A stretch of DNA of 64,000 nt from Artemia franciscana. Taxonomy: Eukaryota; Arthropoda; Branchiopoda; Anostraca; Artemiidae. The notes under the pieces are model-generated. The model was not told where the DNA came from and did no database searches. It was given only the letters and a program-made list of their open reading frames with translations. Made by a program: the position numbers and the translations under genes. The stretch covers positions 7,899,047 through 7,963,046 of the forward strand of contig NC_088881.1 in the NCBI RefSeq assembly GCF_032884065.1, read 5' to 3'. The first letter of the stretch is position 1. The number at the start of each line of letters is the position of its first letter. This document shows positions 1-11,100 of this stretch, piece by piece.

Positions 1-545
1 AGCGAGGTATTGACGAGGGGGTTAGCTCCTCGTATTACGTATATGGTTGAGTTTCTTCCCCTAGTCAGTACCTCGCCCTTTACGCTAAAATTAGAATTTT
101 GTTAAATAATGGCCGATATAAACAATAGTTTGTTTGTGTTTTATTTTCGGCCAATCTTAGCACTTAATATTATCTTAAGCAGCTTCTTAACTATGATTTT
201 TATGTGATAATAAACCAAAGATATCGTAATTTTCCGGCTTGTGGTTGTTATTAAATAAATAAAAAAAAGTTTTTCCAACTGAGAGTAACGAACAACATTA
301 AGAAATACGTATTAACATTACGTATGTGATGGGGGTAGCCCCCTTCTCAGTACCTCACTCTTTGCGCTAGTGTTTGACTTTTTGTTCCAAATATTTAAGA
401 ATGACTCCTGGCACACAAGGACCGTCTAATTAAGATAATAAGCTTTTTACAAATTCACAAGCATTTTAGCGTAAAGAGCGAGGTATTGAGGAGGGGGCAA
501 CTCCCCCATATACGTAATAACAACCAAAAGAAAAATCTGAGAAAA
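1..545. repeat. Foldback-type repeat remnants
   Basis: This stretch repeats the motif pair GCGAGGTATTGA... and ...TACCTCGC.CTTTACGC in both orientations (about 1-90, 325-375 and 465-530). Each pair is followed by a TACGTAATA-like end. The same paired motif recurs in the better preserved elements at 50.7-51.0 kb and 60.5-60.7 kb. No coding signal is seen. It is probably the left, truncated part of the composite repeat that continues to about 1885. Confidence 0.55.
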
Positions 546-1885
546 TTGCGGTTCAAACAGTTCGTGGTATCGAACTTTAAGTAAGAAGCGACCCGGATCA
601 ATAGTAACCGAAACTCTAAAAAACATTTTTTTTTTTTTTTAAGGATTTTCATACCAATAGATATATTAAAAGAATCAGCTTTTTATGCTGACTTCAAATA
701 TATAAATTACATTAGGTTTAGACTTACCCATCAAAGCTGAGAAAATTTTCCTGATTTTCAAAAAAGGGGGAAATACTCCCTAAAAGTCAAGTATTCTTAA
801 TTAAAATCAAACCATCAGGTTCAGCATATTAGAGAGCCCTACTAAATAGGTTTCAAGCTCCTATCTGCAAAAATAAGGCATTTTTTTTGCCAGAAGAAAG
901 ATCACGGATGCGTATTTATTTGTTTTTTGTTGTTTTTTCCCCAGGGGTGATCGTATCAACCCAATGCTCCTAAAATATCAGAAGAGGGCTCATCCAAACG
1001 GAAATTAAAAGTTCTAGCGCCTTTTTGAAATGACCGAAAAAATTTGAGGGCAACTAGTCCACCTACCCCTCCACTTTTTTCCAAAAATCGTCTGATCAAA
1101 ATTTTGAGATAGCCATTTTGTTCATCATAGTTGAAAGGTCTAATAACTATGCCTTTGTGTATAAAATGACCCCCCCACAGCCCCAGGAGAAAGGTCTTTA
1201 AGTTGTAAAATTGGCCCATTGTTTACGAATAGTATTTGTTATTGGGATGCATGCATACATTTTCGAGTGGGGGGGGACAAACTTTCTGCTGGGGGTTTTT
1301 CTAAGGGGAATTTTCCATGGGGAGGGAAGTTTCAAGGGAGTGAACTTGTCAGGAGAAATTACAGACTGTGGGAATTTTCCAGAATTCTTATAAAAAATTA
1401 TTTTATATGTCTTGCTTTCTCCTTTCCGTCTCAATTTTACGCGCGGAGTGGTTAGCAGTAATTGTCCGGGGTAAATTTTCACCAGAATTGAACTGTCTAG
1501 AGGATATTTCCATGGTGAGGGGGTTTCTCCGTGGAAGTACGGTCAGATTTCCTGGCAGTATTCGAAGAAAGATCAGGAATTACGTAAAAAAAAAAACTTT
1601 TTCTACTGAAAGCAAGGAGCAACATTAAAACTTAAAACGAATAGAAATTATTCCGTATACGAAAGGGGCTGTTCCCTCCTCAACGCCCCGTTCTTTACGC
1701 TAAAGTTTGACTCTTTCTAACAACTCTACTTTTTAAAACAATAAAAAGCTTTTTAAAACAATAAAAACCCGAGGCGTTGAGGAGGGGACAGCCTCTTTCA
1801 TATACAAATGATTTCTGTTTGTTTTAAGTTTTAATGTCGTTCCTTACTTTCAGAAGAAAAACTTCTTTTTTATTTAATATTTTCA
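546..1885 (+). mobile_element. Old copy of the composite foldback element
   Basis: It begins with the hairpin-like end CAGTTCGTGGTATCGAAC. It then follows the same order of landmarks as the intact copy at 59548-61261: AAGGAGCGACCCGG-like start, a GCCAGAAG..GATCACGGATGCG block, CCCCAGGGGTGATCGTATC, and an AGATAGCCATTTT block. It ends in a diverged foldback (about 1585-1881) whose arms share AAAACTTAAAACGAA and CGTTCTTTACGC. Many substitutions and indels make it an older copy. Short open frames here are incidental. Confidence 0.7.
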
Positions 1886-2130
1886 AAGCCAGTTGAAAAA
1901 TGTATATAATTTTCTATTAAACCCACATTGTATCTGGTAATTCGACAGCTAAGACTATGGTGTGGCTTGGGGGTCAATGAATATTGACTCATTCAAAACT
2001 AGTTAAACTTTAAATGAGAGTGAATATTCGAAAGGTATTTCAAGATTATAACATTTACTTTCATAAGTTCAACAGATTGAAACTTTTCTCAATTGTGGAC
2101 TTCCAGTGATATTTTCTTGTATTTTTATAT

Positions 2131-2720
2131 GTGGCTAAAGACCCCTCGTTGAAAATTGCAGTGTTGTCACCCAAATATTTTGGGATATATAAGGCGAAAG
2201 TTTTGGGAAGCCAAATCCTTGCCAAAATGAACTATCAACCAGGAATTTTATTGTACAGTGACGCACGCACCCACCTTATTCAAAATACCTCCAAAACTCT
2301 TTCAAGAAAATTCAGCAAGAAATTCTCTTGCCAACCTACGCCAGAATAGCACACAACCATCTCAAAATAAAATCCAGAATAAGCCATCGTCAGCAACGCC
2401 CCAACAAGCAGAGTCATGCAACGCCCCAACTGTCTTCAACTTAGGCGTACAGTCGAATTGTAGCTGTACCATTTGTGCATCAAGGCAACACGAGACCTCG
2501 ATATGTAACGCAAAAACCAGCTATTTTGTTAATTGCTCAAGGAGCAAGGGCTAGTTTCAACAGATAAACAAGTATGCCCATCATATTATCATAGAGCCAC
2601 AGTCTTAAGAACAGCTTCAGAAGCGAACCTTCTGTACGCAATGATAGCAGCAAAAACACCTCGTGAACCAGAGCCTCCTAATCCTCACCCAATCTCACAA
2701 CCAGGACATTGAATCCGGTC
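2131..2720 (+). mobile_element. LTR-retrotransposon-like gag remnant with a CCHC zinc knuckle
   Basis: One frame (from about 2258) encodes CTICASRQHETSIC at 2465-2506. This is an exact CX2CX4HX4C zinc knuckle of the kind found in the nucleocapsid part of retrotransposon gag. It is preceded by a polar Gln/Asn/Ser/Pro-rich stretch. After a stop at about 2552 an adjacent frame continues with a TASEANLLYAMIAA-like segment. That order (knuckle, then a Thr/Ala-rich region) resembles the gag/pol junction of BEL/Pao elements. The sequence is broken by at least one stop and frame changes, and no LTRs or polymerase were found nearby. It could also be a chance knuckle in an unrelated relic. Confidence 0.4.
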
Positions 2721-3554
2721 CACTATTTCATAAACAGTTCAGAAGCATTTCATGATGCTTCTCATAATGCTCTCAGAAGCAGTTTCATAAACATAAACAG
2801 TTCAAATCAATATGAAACCGGCCTGTAAAATATTTGTGGTGTTTCTAGTAGTGGTGCTAGATTAATGTTTGGCTGTTACAAAGGTTTGAAGGGTCGCATC
2901 AAAAGACATAGCTCCTTGTGTTTTCTGTAGCCATTGCGCCATCTATTTTCTGTAGCCATTGCGCCATCCATAGACAAAGTCTAGCTTCAAAACTCCTTCT
3001 TCATTAATTGAAAGTAGTTTTCAACCAAGCAGGCAAAGTTGCAAATCATATTAGGGAAATCAACACTATTTAAACTATTTAAATCAACAGTATTAAAAAT
3101 CAACACTATTTAAATCAACACTATCATATTGCGAAAAATTAACACTATTTAAGTTGATAAGTGACACACACATGTTGCATTGCTTTTTCATACAAAGGTG
3201 TGATAGTTATCTAGAGGAAAAGTAATCACTTTTGATTTCATTTGTGATTATTTGAATCAAGAAATGAAGCACAAATGTTGTTTGAAGATCAACCTTTTCA
3301 GTTGACTTCCATGATTAGTAATTGGCTTCAGCAGCTTCCGTTATAAGTGATTTATTACTTTAACAACTTAATATAGGATTACAGAACAGTTCCATTAACA
3401 TTTTCAAAATATTTGACAAGATTGAGTCCACGATGAAGATATTACAATTTTGAAAATCCTACCTCATTAAGAAACAGTGTTAAGTTTTTGGCACACTTCA
3501 TAGTTTCTTGATGGATAGTTTGATAATTTCAAACTGTCGACGGATGTAAAAGGT
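2721..3554. other. AT-rich stretch with short local repeats
   Basis: No gene is visible. A short local reiteration of AATCAACACTATTTAA occurs at about 3055-3155, and GTAGCCATTGCGCCATC is duplicated at about 2928-2970. The 3160-3500 part may hold upstream pieces of the hAT transposase relic that follows, but I cannot support a reading frame there. Confidence 0.5.
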
Positions 3555-4020
3555 GATATTACATCACACTTAAAGCACATTAAATGTCATTCAGAAAGAC
3601 TTTCCAGAGCAAAATAGTAACAAGAAATGGATTTCTAACAAGAAACGAGTTAACGAGTATAGTAACAAGAACTGGGCTTCCAAACCCTTTGATCAGATCT
3701 TTTTTGAGCAGCCAGCCAGCTTGTCAGCCTCATATAAAGAGTCATTAATTCAAATTTCAAAAGATTCTTCTCTCCATTCCGAGCTTAAACATGCAAATCT
3801 TACCAAGTTCTGGGTACAAACAAGGAAAGAATATAAAAGTAGCATTGAGAAAGCCCCGAAGTGTCTGTTGCATTTTCAAAGCTCCGTCCTTGTTGAGATG
3901 GAATATCCATCCTATACATTAATCATGAATAAACATAGAAATTAACATATACAGCTCTAGATTTAAGGCTGTCCAACATTTTCTAGATTTAAGGCTGTTC
4001 AACCTTTCAACATTTCATCC
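3555..4020 (+). pseudogene. hAT-family transposase remnant (C-terminal dimerisation region)
   Basis: The frame from about 3601 to 3942 reads through FPEQNSNKKWISNKK, NWASKPFDQIFFEQP, SLHSELKHANLTKFWVQTRK and PKCLLHF. This matches the layout of the hAT transposase C-terminus (ZBED5/FAM200/SCAND3-like): a DLKAHL..DF helix, a WI.NPF segment, and then an L..FW....EYP..A...L.PF block that forms the dimer interface. It is dead. There is a frameshift at about 3570-3582, a stop at 3943 immediately after an NKHRN motif, and a following DLRLSN-type segment in another frame that is tandemly duplicated (about 3958-4000). The zinc-finger and catalytic parts are not recognisable upstream. Confidence 0.65.
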
Positions 4021-5140
4021 AATTTTCAAAAAGCTCAGCTTGAATATCCAAGCCCAAGGATCTAATTGAGAAGTATGAAGTTTTCTGTTTGCAAATGTTC
4101 ATGATAAATTGTTTAAAGAATAAGAATAAATTGTTTAAAGAATAAGAACGCATAATATTCTCTTATTTGAAAATTGCGTAATAATAAGTGTATCCAAGTT
4201 AGAATTAGAATTGTATTCTGACTTAGATTTAAGTTGCCATAACTACTTTATAATCAATAAAGGATTAGAAAATAATATAATCTGCTTACTTTCAAAAAAT
4301 TGCAGGTTAGGACCAAATAAACTTGATCTTTTAATTAGAATCAAAATTTAAAACTAGAATTGTTTGATCTGAACTTTCTAGTTATGCTGATAATGATATA
4401 CTGTCAATGGCTCAAGTCGTTTTTAATTCATGTTAAACCCATGATAATCCACAAAAGCTTTCTCTGTTATTATTATCCCACAAGGTAACATACCAGCTAA
4501 TGGCAGCTGATATCATGATTTCGACTTTAAAGCAGGATAACTTGACTTACAGTCTGCTAGAATTTCAAGAAGTACACAGTGCATGTACTGGAGGTTTTGA
4601 AAATTTAGACTTCCATATGGAGAATACTACCATCTATTTTTCAACTTTCCTAAAATAGATATCTCCTGTGAATCATCTACTAGCAACTCCAAAAATCTGT
4701 AAGAACATCAGTATTTCATAAGAAAAATGTTGCAATCAGGGGATGGGTAGCAAGTTCATAAGCATACTGATAAAACAACAGCATGGCAGTAACAGAGGTA
4801 CTGCCTCACCCCTTGAGTGTATTCTGGAAGCCAATTATCATTAATTCTAATTAATTATTTTCATCATCTTCATCATAAGATTATAAGTACTATTACAACC
4901 AATTCTATGATCAAAATAAGCAAAAAAGACCAATATCTTACTTTTTTTCTGAACTTGTACCACATTTTTTTTTATTATTCATTGTTTTGGATAATCACTA
5001 TCCAAGGTGATGAAAGTCTTCTGGGGTGTACAATTTGTTTCCCATGCTTTACTTTATACTTTGAATTAATTTAATTTAATTAATTAATTAAGTTTTAATT
5101 TTGTTTACAAATGAATTTCACATAAAAAAGGCAGACTTAC
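4021..5140. other. AT-rich sequence downstream of the MBTPS2-like exon; no gene seen
   Basis: If the MBTPS2 assignment is right, this is intron on the minus strand. I searched by eye for the HEXXH zinc-binding motif and the LDG motif of site-2 proteases on the minus strand and did not find either. Open frames on the plus strand are low-complexity. Confidence 0.5.
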
Positions 5141-5462
5141 CACAGGCTGTAACAAGAATGGCTTCTCTTCTAAACCTTCATTATAGTATTTCTGCACAAT
5201 TATTTTTACTTGCTGAAGACCAGTTATAAGGAATAAATAGGAAATCAAAGGAAGAAGTACAATACTTATAATTGCTCCAACACTGAACCAAACTTTTATG
5301 ACGCCTTTATGTTTCTGTCCAAACTTCTGTAGGAATAAATTAAAGTATGAAGTTGATATCTTGAAGCCTAAACCAAAAGGCAACCCAGTAATCAGAGCAT
5401 GGGCATGTTGACGAAAACAATACTTCTGAAAAACCAATAGTAAAATAATAAGAATTGCCAGC
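5141..5462 (-). CDS. MBTPS2: Membrane-bound transcription factor site-2 protease, N-terminal region exon (partial)
   Basis: Site-2 protease is a Golgi membrane metalloprotease that cleaves SREBP and ATF6 within the membrane. This minus-strand exon encodes about 95-107 residues. It reads TGLPFGLGFKIS, then SYFNLFLQKFGQ, then VIKVWFSVGAIIS followed by a strongly hydrophobic segment (LLPLISYLFL). The spacing of FN, G, WF and G matches the N-terminal cytosolic/TM2 part of animal S2P (human GLSI...VFN...WGRR...QWFNFG). The 3' boundary is a good donor (CCTGTG|GTAAGT, exon edge 5141, phase 0). The 5' edge is ambiguous. The acceptor TTTTTCAG at 5425 gives exactly 95 codons. The acceptor TTTCACAG at 5462 would add a short hydrophobic stretch that could be TM1, or could simply be a translated pyrimidine tract. 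Catalytic HEXXH and LDG exons are not in the window and should lie to the left. Confidence 0.62.
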
Positions 5463-6284
5463 CTGTGAAATAGAACACCTAACTGAAATCTGCGTTGACA
5501 GTAATAAAAACAAGATAATGTAGCCTACTGCTTACCAGCATCTAGAAACATGTTGTAAACAAAGATAGTTCAGATCTAAGTCAGCTAAAATTTAAGAAAT
5601 GTAGCATATTTCATTGTAACATGCACACTGCAAACTTAAAAGTTTATTTTTTTTATAAACAGCACTGCCTTCTATTTTTTTTAATTGCCCAAACAAAACA
5701 TAATCAGTTAAAAAATCTACAAGCCTAAAAAAAACTTAATGATAGGCTTCTGGTGACAGGGACAATATAACCAAACTTACTGTGAATAAAAGTTAAAATC
5801 AAAGAAATTGCACACAAAAGAAATTTAAGAATACTTGTTATTGATACATCTCTAAAATGATGTTTAGAATATTAAATTACATACAAGATACTTTGATATT
5901 ATTAAGATTTTCATTGATGCAAAATGTACCAATGATTATCATGAATGATACATTAGGGCACACCTTTTTTTAATTTTCCAAGTACAGACATATAAGAGAA
6001 CATTCAAACCAGTCAAATAAAAAGAATTATTGAAAGAAATGAGGAAACTTAAAACCAGTTGTAATTAGCTTGTTTTAGACAAGTCAAGGATAGTAACAAT
6101 ATGTTTAATTCTGTACAATGCATGTTATTCTCAGTTTGTGAGCTTTTCATTTTATTATATGCACAGTTGTTTTTTTTGTTTTTGTTTTTTCTGCAATGTG
6201 TGTAGGGTTTTTGTTGTCATGTTATCCAACAAAACATTAGGGCTTAATGTCAATGTTTTAAAACTTAACTTAAAACTTTTTTGA
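5463..6284. other. AT-rich non-coding sequence
   Basis: Probably an intron upstream of the MBTPS2-like exon on the minus strand. No repeats or coding signal could be supported. Confidence 0.5.
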
Positions 6285-6565
6285 CAATGACTAATGGTCT
6301 GCATAGTGCAGGTACTGGTCTCCTGATTCTCAGCCTTCAACAGGGAGTGTAATGTGTGGTTGTGGGCATATCATCTAATGCTTCTTTTTTTTTCTTAGAT
6401 TTTTCAAGGTACCCATCTAGACTTGGTCAACTCTAGCTGAGCTTACAGAATCACACCACAGACCCATGTTTAAACTAAATAATCAGCAACACAAGGACTC
6501 AAGCCTCTACCCTTACAAACACATGATTGCAAGTCTAGCATGCAAACCATAGTACGGCTCTTAGT
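6285..6565 (-). repeat. Degraded tRNA-derived SINE
   Basis: Reading the minus strand, the body matches the SINE at 61721-62030: CAGGTACTGGTCTCCTGATT on plus corresponds to the GGAGATCGGCACCTGC end. The shared GAGCTTACAGAATCAC and GGTACCCATC-type blocks follow in order. The tRNA-like head is too eroded to show clean A and B boxes. Confidence 0.6.
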
Positions 6566-7580
6566 TTTGGAATGATAATTAAATTAAAACAGAATGATTG
6601 CTGAAAAGAATTTGTTACTGTTTTTTTTTTTAATATAAAAAACCAATAAATAAAAACAGAGTACTTGTTGTAAAAAGGTGTTTTCCGTAAAGTCCAAATA
6701 CTGCTCAGAGATTGTTGCTAAATAAAAAAAAACTAGTTTTTCAACTGGAAGTAAGGAGCTATCCCCTCCTTAATGTCCTGCTCTTTATGCTAAAGTTTTC
6801 TATTGTTTTAAAAAGTAGAGCTGTGAGAAAGAGTCAAACTTTGTATCTAAAGGGTTTAAAAACTGAATTTAAAGGATTAAACCTTAGTGTTTTAAAAACT
6901 GTACTTTCATCATCTCTTAACAGAATACATCATACAGTGTGTACATCAGCTTCATTTGCCATTTAAGCCCTTTTTGAACCCTTGAAAATAACCAAAAGAT
7001 TCCTAGTTTTTGGGCATAAAAAAGCTTAAAATGTTGGTTTTAAACTTACTGTAAGATAATAAATCCATTTTTTAAAATTAATTAGTTACTCTGAATCTAT
7101 TAATAAATCCATTTTTTTTTAAAGTTAAATAATCCAGAAGCATTGATTCATCATGATTAAAGCTGGATTAAAATTCAAAACAGTTTCTACATTGTTCTAT
7201 CTGCCATGTCTCTTCTATTAACTTTGATATTTTTTGACATGTATGTGAAATGGCAGGTTTTAAGTGGCCTAACAGAATAAGAAAAAAAAAACAGAAGATT
7301 TGTTTTTGATTTTTTCTATTCAACTAAATCTTGACAAATTAATGTTACAGTTTATAATCAATGGATTTACAATTAAATTGTAAGTTTGAAACAAATGTTA
7401 TAACCCACTATTATATCCAAAAAATATTGAATGATATTATTATTTTCAAGGGTCCCACAAGAGCTTAAAACTGAATTTGCAAGAAAAGTAATTATTATAT
7501 TCAGAAAGAGCATAAAAATGGTATCTAGCAGTATGTTCACTTTATTTGTAAGTTAATAATATGAACAATAAAATATTTAC

Positions 7581-7714
7581 CTTTTTTGGAATGTTTCAGA
7601 AATTGTGTATAAAGTTTGGCTGAGGTTTAAAATTTTATCAGCATAAATGACCAAGAAGATATTAAGACCAGAAAGAACACAAGACATCTGACACTGGTCT
7701 TTAACAGAGGACAT
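7581..7714 (-). CDS. Candidate small exon, unrecognised (possible 5' exon upstream of the MBTPS2-like exon)
   Basis: On the minus strand an ATG (7714-7712) opens a 44-codon frame ending at a donor-like AAAAAG|GTAAAT (exon edge 7581). It contains the segments VLSGLNIFLVIYADKIL and SQTLYTISETFQK. It ends in phase 2, which would stay open if joined to the acceptor at 5462 of the MBTPS2-like exon. I do not recognise the protein, and animal S2P proteins do not normally have such an N-terminal extension. It may be a chance frame in AT-rich DNA. It is recorded only because strand, donor and phase agree. Confidence 0.18.
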
Positions 7715-9527
7715 AATTATCAAAATACCAAGGTGAGGTATTGGCAACTTTCCTGGTTTCTTTCTTTACAGGTACAGCTCTATCCAGTGGCCTTGTCATT
7801 TTATCTTTCTTGAGAGTGATTTTAAATTAGACTTATGTATAGGCCAACTCTGTTGTCATCCTGAGCCTATATGATAGCAAAAGAACCTCATTTATTCATT
7901 CAATATTTGTTTTTCTGACAATGCAGCTGCCCAGTAGTGCTAGATATAACTGTGCTATATCTGACATTATAATATGCAGAATGTCTCTATTAATTATTTT
8001 TGTGTTTCTCTATATTGTAATCAATGTTTTAACACATTTTCAATTATATATTTATCTAACTGATCTGAATCCTTTTGCCATGAGACCTAACAGAATGTAA
8101 ACAGTGAATTCTCTATGCATAGACCAGTGTGGTAGCCCCAGATCTCTCCTAATATGCAAGTATAGGTCTATAGCCCAAATTATATATGTTCAGTGCATTT
8201 TACCATACATCACTCTTATATTTCGTCTTAAACCAAAGAACATTGACAAAATCTAGCATATTGTTAGGTAAGAAATTTTTTTCAAGTTTCCTTATGTGGA
8301 GCAGACTACTAAACTGATATCAATGGCACTATCTTTGAGATTAAAAGAGATTTAGAAATTATTGAAATAATCATTAGTTATTACTTTGTATGAAATATTT
8401 AAAACCAAGACAACAATAGGTAATAAGAAGAACAGGAGCATCATATCACATGTCGCAGGTTTGAATTCTGTAGATAGCTATTGCCAATTGTATACACATG
8501 CAACAGAATGAACATTAAGGCGAATTGCAGATTGGTTACATACGACAAAACTAACCAAAATTTAAACGAAAGGGGACAAAGCTTAGATTGTTGTGCTAGG
8601 GGACGTGAAAGATTTATTTTTAAAATTTAAACAGCTCTCCCACTGTTTTCCTACCAGATTTCAGTTCAGTGTACTTGTCTGAAATCCAACAAACATTTGA
8701 CTTTAACAAAAACTCTGACAAGATTCGTACTTCAACAATGAAGCTTTTCCTTTTCTATAAATTTATTGACAAATTTCCTCACTCTTTTCTGTGGGAAGAG
8801 GCTTTAGGTAATTTGACATTGATTCTCTTGGCTTTTCTTTTTGCAAGTAGCTGCACAAAAAAATTCTTTGTAATGATACAGATGTTTATGGTTGTTCTGT
8901 TGTTAACCACGGGACTTACGGGCCAGTTCAGTGCTGCTCATCTCCGTCTAAGATACTGTAATTTCTTTGACCTTGCCAGAAGGAAATGATATCCCGTCTT
9001 AAAAACCGGATCAGGGTGACGATTTCGAAAAGATCATTTAATGATATCAAAACTAGCATTGAAAATTAGGCTAATGATGTTAACAATTCCGACAGGCTAT
9101 AGCCACAGTTACGATTTCGAAGAAGTAAGAAAAGGTACTGTTACTCCAGCTTTGTAGATAATAGAAACCCATAGGGCTATGCCCAAATGAGCTAAGTAAG
9201 ATTTGTGTTAGAAGCATAAGAAAAGTTTTTTTCAGCTTTCGACATGGTTATTCTTTCTTTTTTTGTGAAACGCCTGAAACACTTGAAAAGTGATATAAAA
9301 GGTTATTGTTTTAATTAGTTATAGAGGATATACTTTTTTATACTTTTATACTCTTTACATTGTTCGTTGGCTCCTAGTCTCAATAAAAGTTACAGTTTCA
9401 CTAGGCTGAAAGCATTTGTTTTCTGTCAAGCTTTTATTACAGATTTGATTCGCCAAGGAAGCACCTACCTCTAACAGTTATAAAACATCTTTGAAATAGA
9501 TTTATATAAGTTGACTGGGATAATCCT

Positions 9528-9590
9528 ACTACCATGATAATCCCACTGTCATACTACCTTGATAATTATACTGTCATACTACCATGATTA
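9528..9590. repeat. Short tandem repeat, 25-bp unit
   Basis: About 2.5 copies of ACTACC.TGATAAT..ACTGTCAT, starting at 9528, 9553 and 9578. Isolated in AT-rich unique sequence. Confidence 0.8.
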
Positions 9591-10329
9591 GCTTGTGTCA
9601 TTGCTGCTCCCATGTAACATCACCTCTCTTGACAACCTATCTATAGCAGTATAATGGCTCTGATTTTCCAAAAAAATTCCAGTTTCAAGGTACTGGTAAA
9701 TCAATGAACATATTCTAGCAAAAAAAGATTTTCCATTCCACACCATTTTATTTTCAAATCTCTCTGTAATATAATTATTCAATGCTACAAATGAGCGAGA
9801 AAAATTGAATCGTGTTCCATTTCATTCTTGTTAGCGCTATTCTAATTTTATACATTATTGTTCAAATATATAGGATCCTTATTATTATTATCTGCCAATT
9901 AAGATAAGCCGATACACCAATTGAGACGGCTTAAGTCATAGGATATATGTTTCTTTCTTTTCGCGCAAAACTTTGCCTGCAAGATGGAAGTAATGATCAC
10001 GCTTTTCTGAGAATCCCTATGATATGTCTTAATATATTTTAATTAAAAAAAATTTTCTACAAAAGTGCTAAAATCGTGACGTCAGAAGATAACGCATAAT
10101 GTCAATCATGTTGGGGAATCTCTGCGTAGCATTTGGTAGAAGCTACAGACGCTAAAACTCAGAGACATATGTTACATTTGGATAATCAAAAAGCAATAAA
10201 TTCAACCATTTTTTTTTGCTTTCTTTCTTTCATCTTATGACGACACACTATAAATCTGACATTTTTTTTTTTTGCAAATGACTGATTGCAAACATGCACA
10301 AGGTTTTCGTAGGATTTAAGATTTCACCC

Positions 10330-11100
10330 GCCACAAGCAGGTTTATCCTCAAGCAAGAATCGCTGCTCGATTTGCTTCGTTAGCTTCTCATAAAACTCAC
10401 GAGTGCACTCAAAGATGTTTTCTACTTTGTGTTCATGTGCTTTTGTATTCCGATCTGACAGCAAGATTTGGGGAAACTCGTGAGCTGCCATTCCCAAGCA
10501 CGAATCTTCAATTGAGAGGTGTTCACTTTTTTTTTAGGATTGATAGGCGGGGTTAATCTAAAGCAGCAAGTCTTTATGAAATTCATGGTCGATTTTCTCA
10601 AAAGTACCTTGATCTCTAATCCTATTTTATGAAATAATGCTTTTCACTTAGGAAAAGAAGATTAAAATCTTTAAAGAGGTCCTGCACACCGAGCTGGAAC
10701 TGAGGTTGAATCTGACTCAATGGATCCTCTAGCTCTATGCCAAGGCTTGCGATTCCCTGTCGTTTGCGTGATTGGGATCATCTGCTGCTACTCCTTGAAA
10801 GTAGCTACTAACCTAATCCCAGTTATTCAATAGTCGTTCAACATACATCTGTAAAGACAGTCAATGCGTCTGTATTGGGGAAAGCACATTCAGGACTGGG
10901 GTGTCAGTAACTGATGCAAATTTGAAGTCAAGTCACCTTTTGATACTCACACTGAAGTGATTATAGACAATACAACACAAATCTTCATGTTTCTTTGTCA
11001 ATTGTGTGGAAGAATAAGAAGCAACCAAATAAAATGAATGACTGCTGCGTTGAAAAATATCACAGATTGAGGTTGCACTTTGATTCAGCTCACAACCGAT
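10330..11100 (-). pseudogene. Decayed hAT-like transposase remnant
   Basis: The stretch is visibly less AT-rich than its surroundings. Translated on the minus strand it gives pieces such as IDCLYRCMLNDY, RLLNNWD followed by YFQGVAADDPN, and then CTREFYEKLTKQIEQRF. These pieces follow the order of a hAT transposase core: an R(W/I).SL..C..RLL..W..L..YF helix, then a FY..L...I..RF helix. Stops and frameshifts interrupt every part. It is unrelated in detail to the hAT fragment at 3.6-4.0 kb. Assigned from motif order only. Confidence 0.4.

Larger units (their letters stand above)
6566..10329. other. Long AT-rich stretch without recognisable genes
   Basis: Mostly unique AT-rich sequence. At 6700-6830 there is a fragment resembling the composite-repeat foldback (TTTTTCAACTGGAAGTAAGGAGC ... 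CTCTTTATGCTAAAG). An open frame of about 106 codons at 8669-8989 has no ATG start of its own and low-complexity hydrophobic content, so I do not support it as a gene. A separate candidate exon at 7581-7714 is listed on its own. Confidence 0.5.

Noticed and set aside
7741-7773. Plus-strand acceptor-like TTTCTTTCTTTACAG
   Set aside because: No open frame of useful length follows on the plus strand, so it is probably a chance pyrimidine tract.
8669-8989. 106-codon plus-strand frame with hydrophobic segments
   Set aside because: No ATG at its start, no splice context that I trust, and composition typical of AT-rich chance frames.
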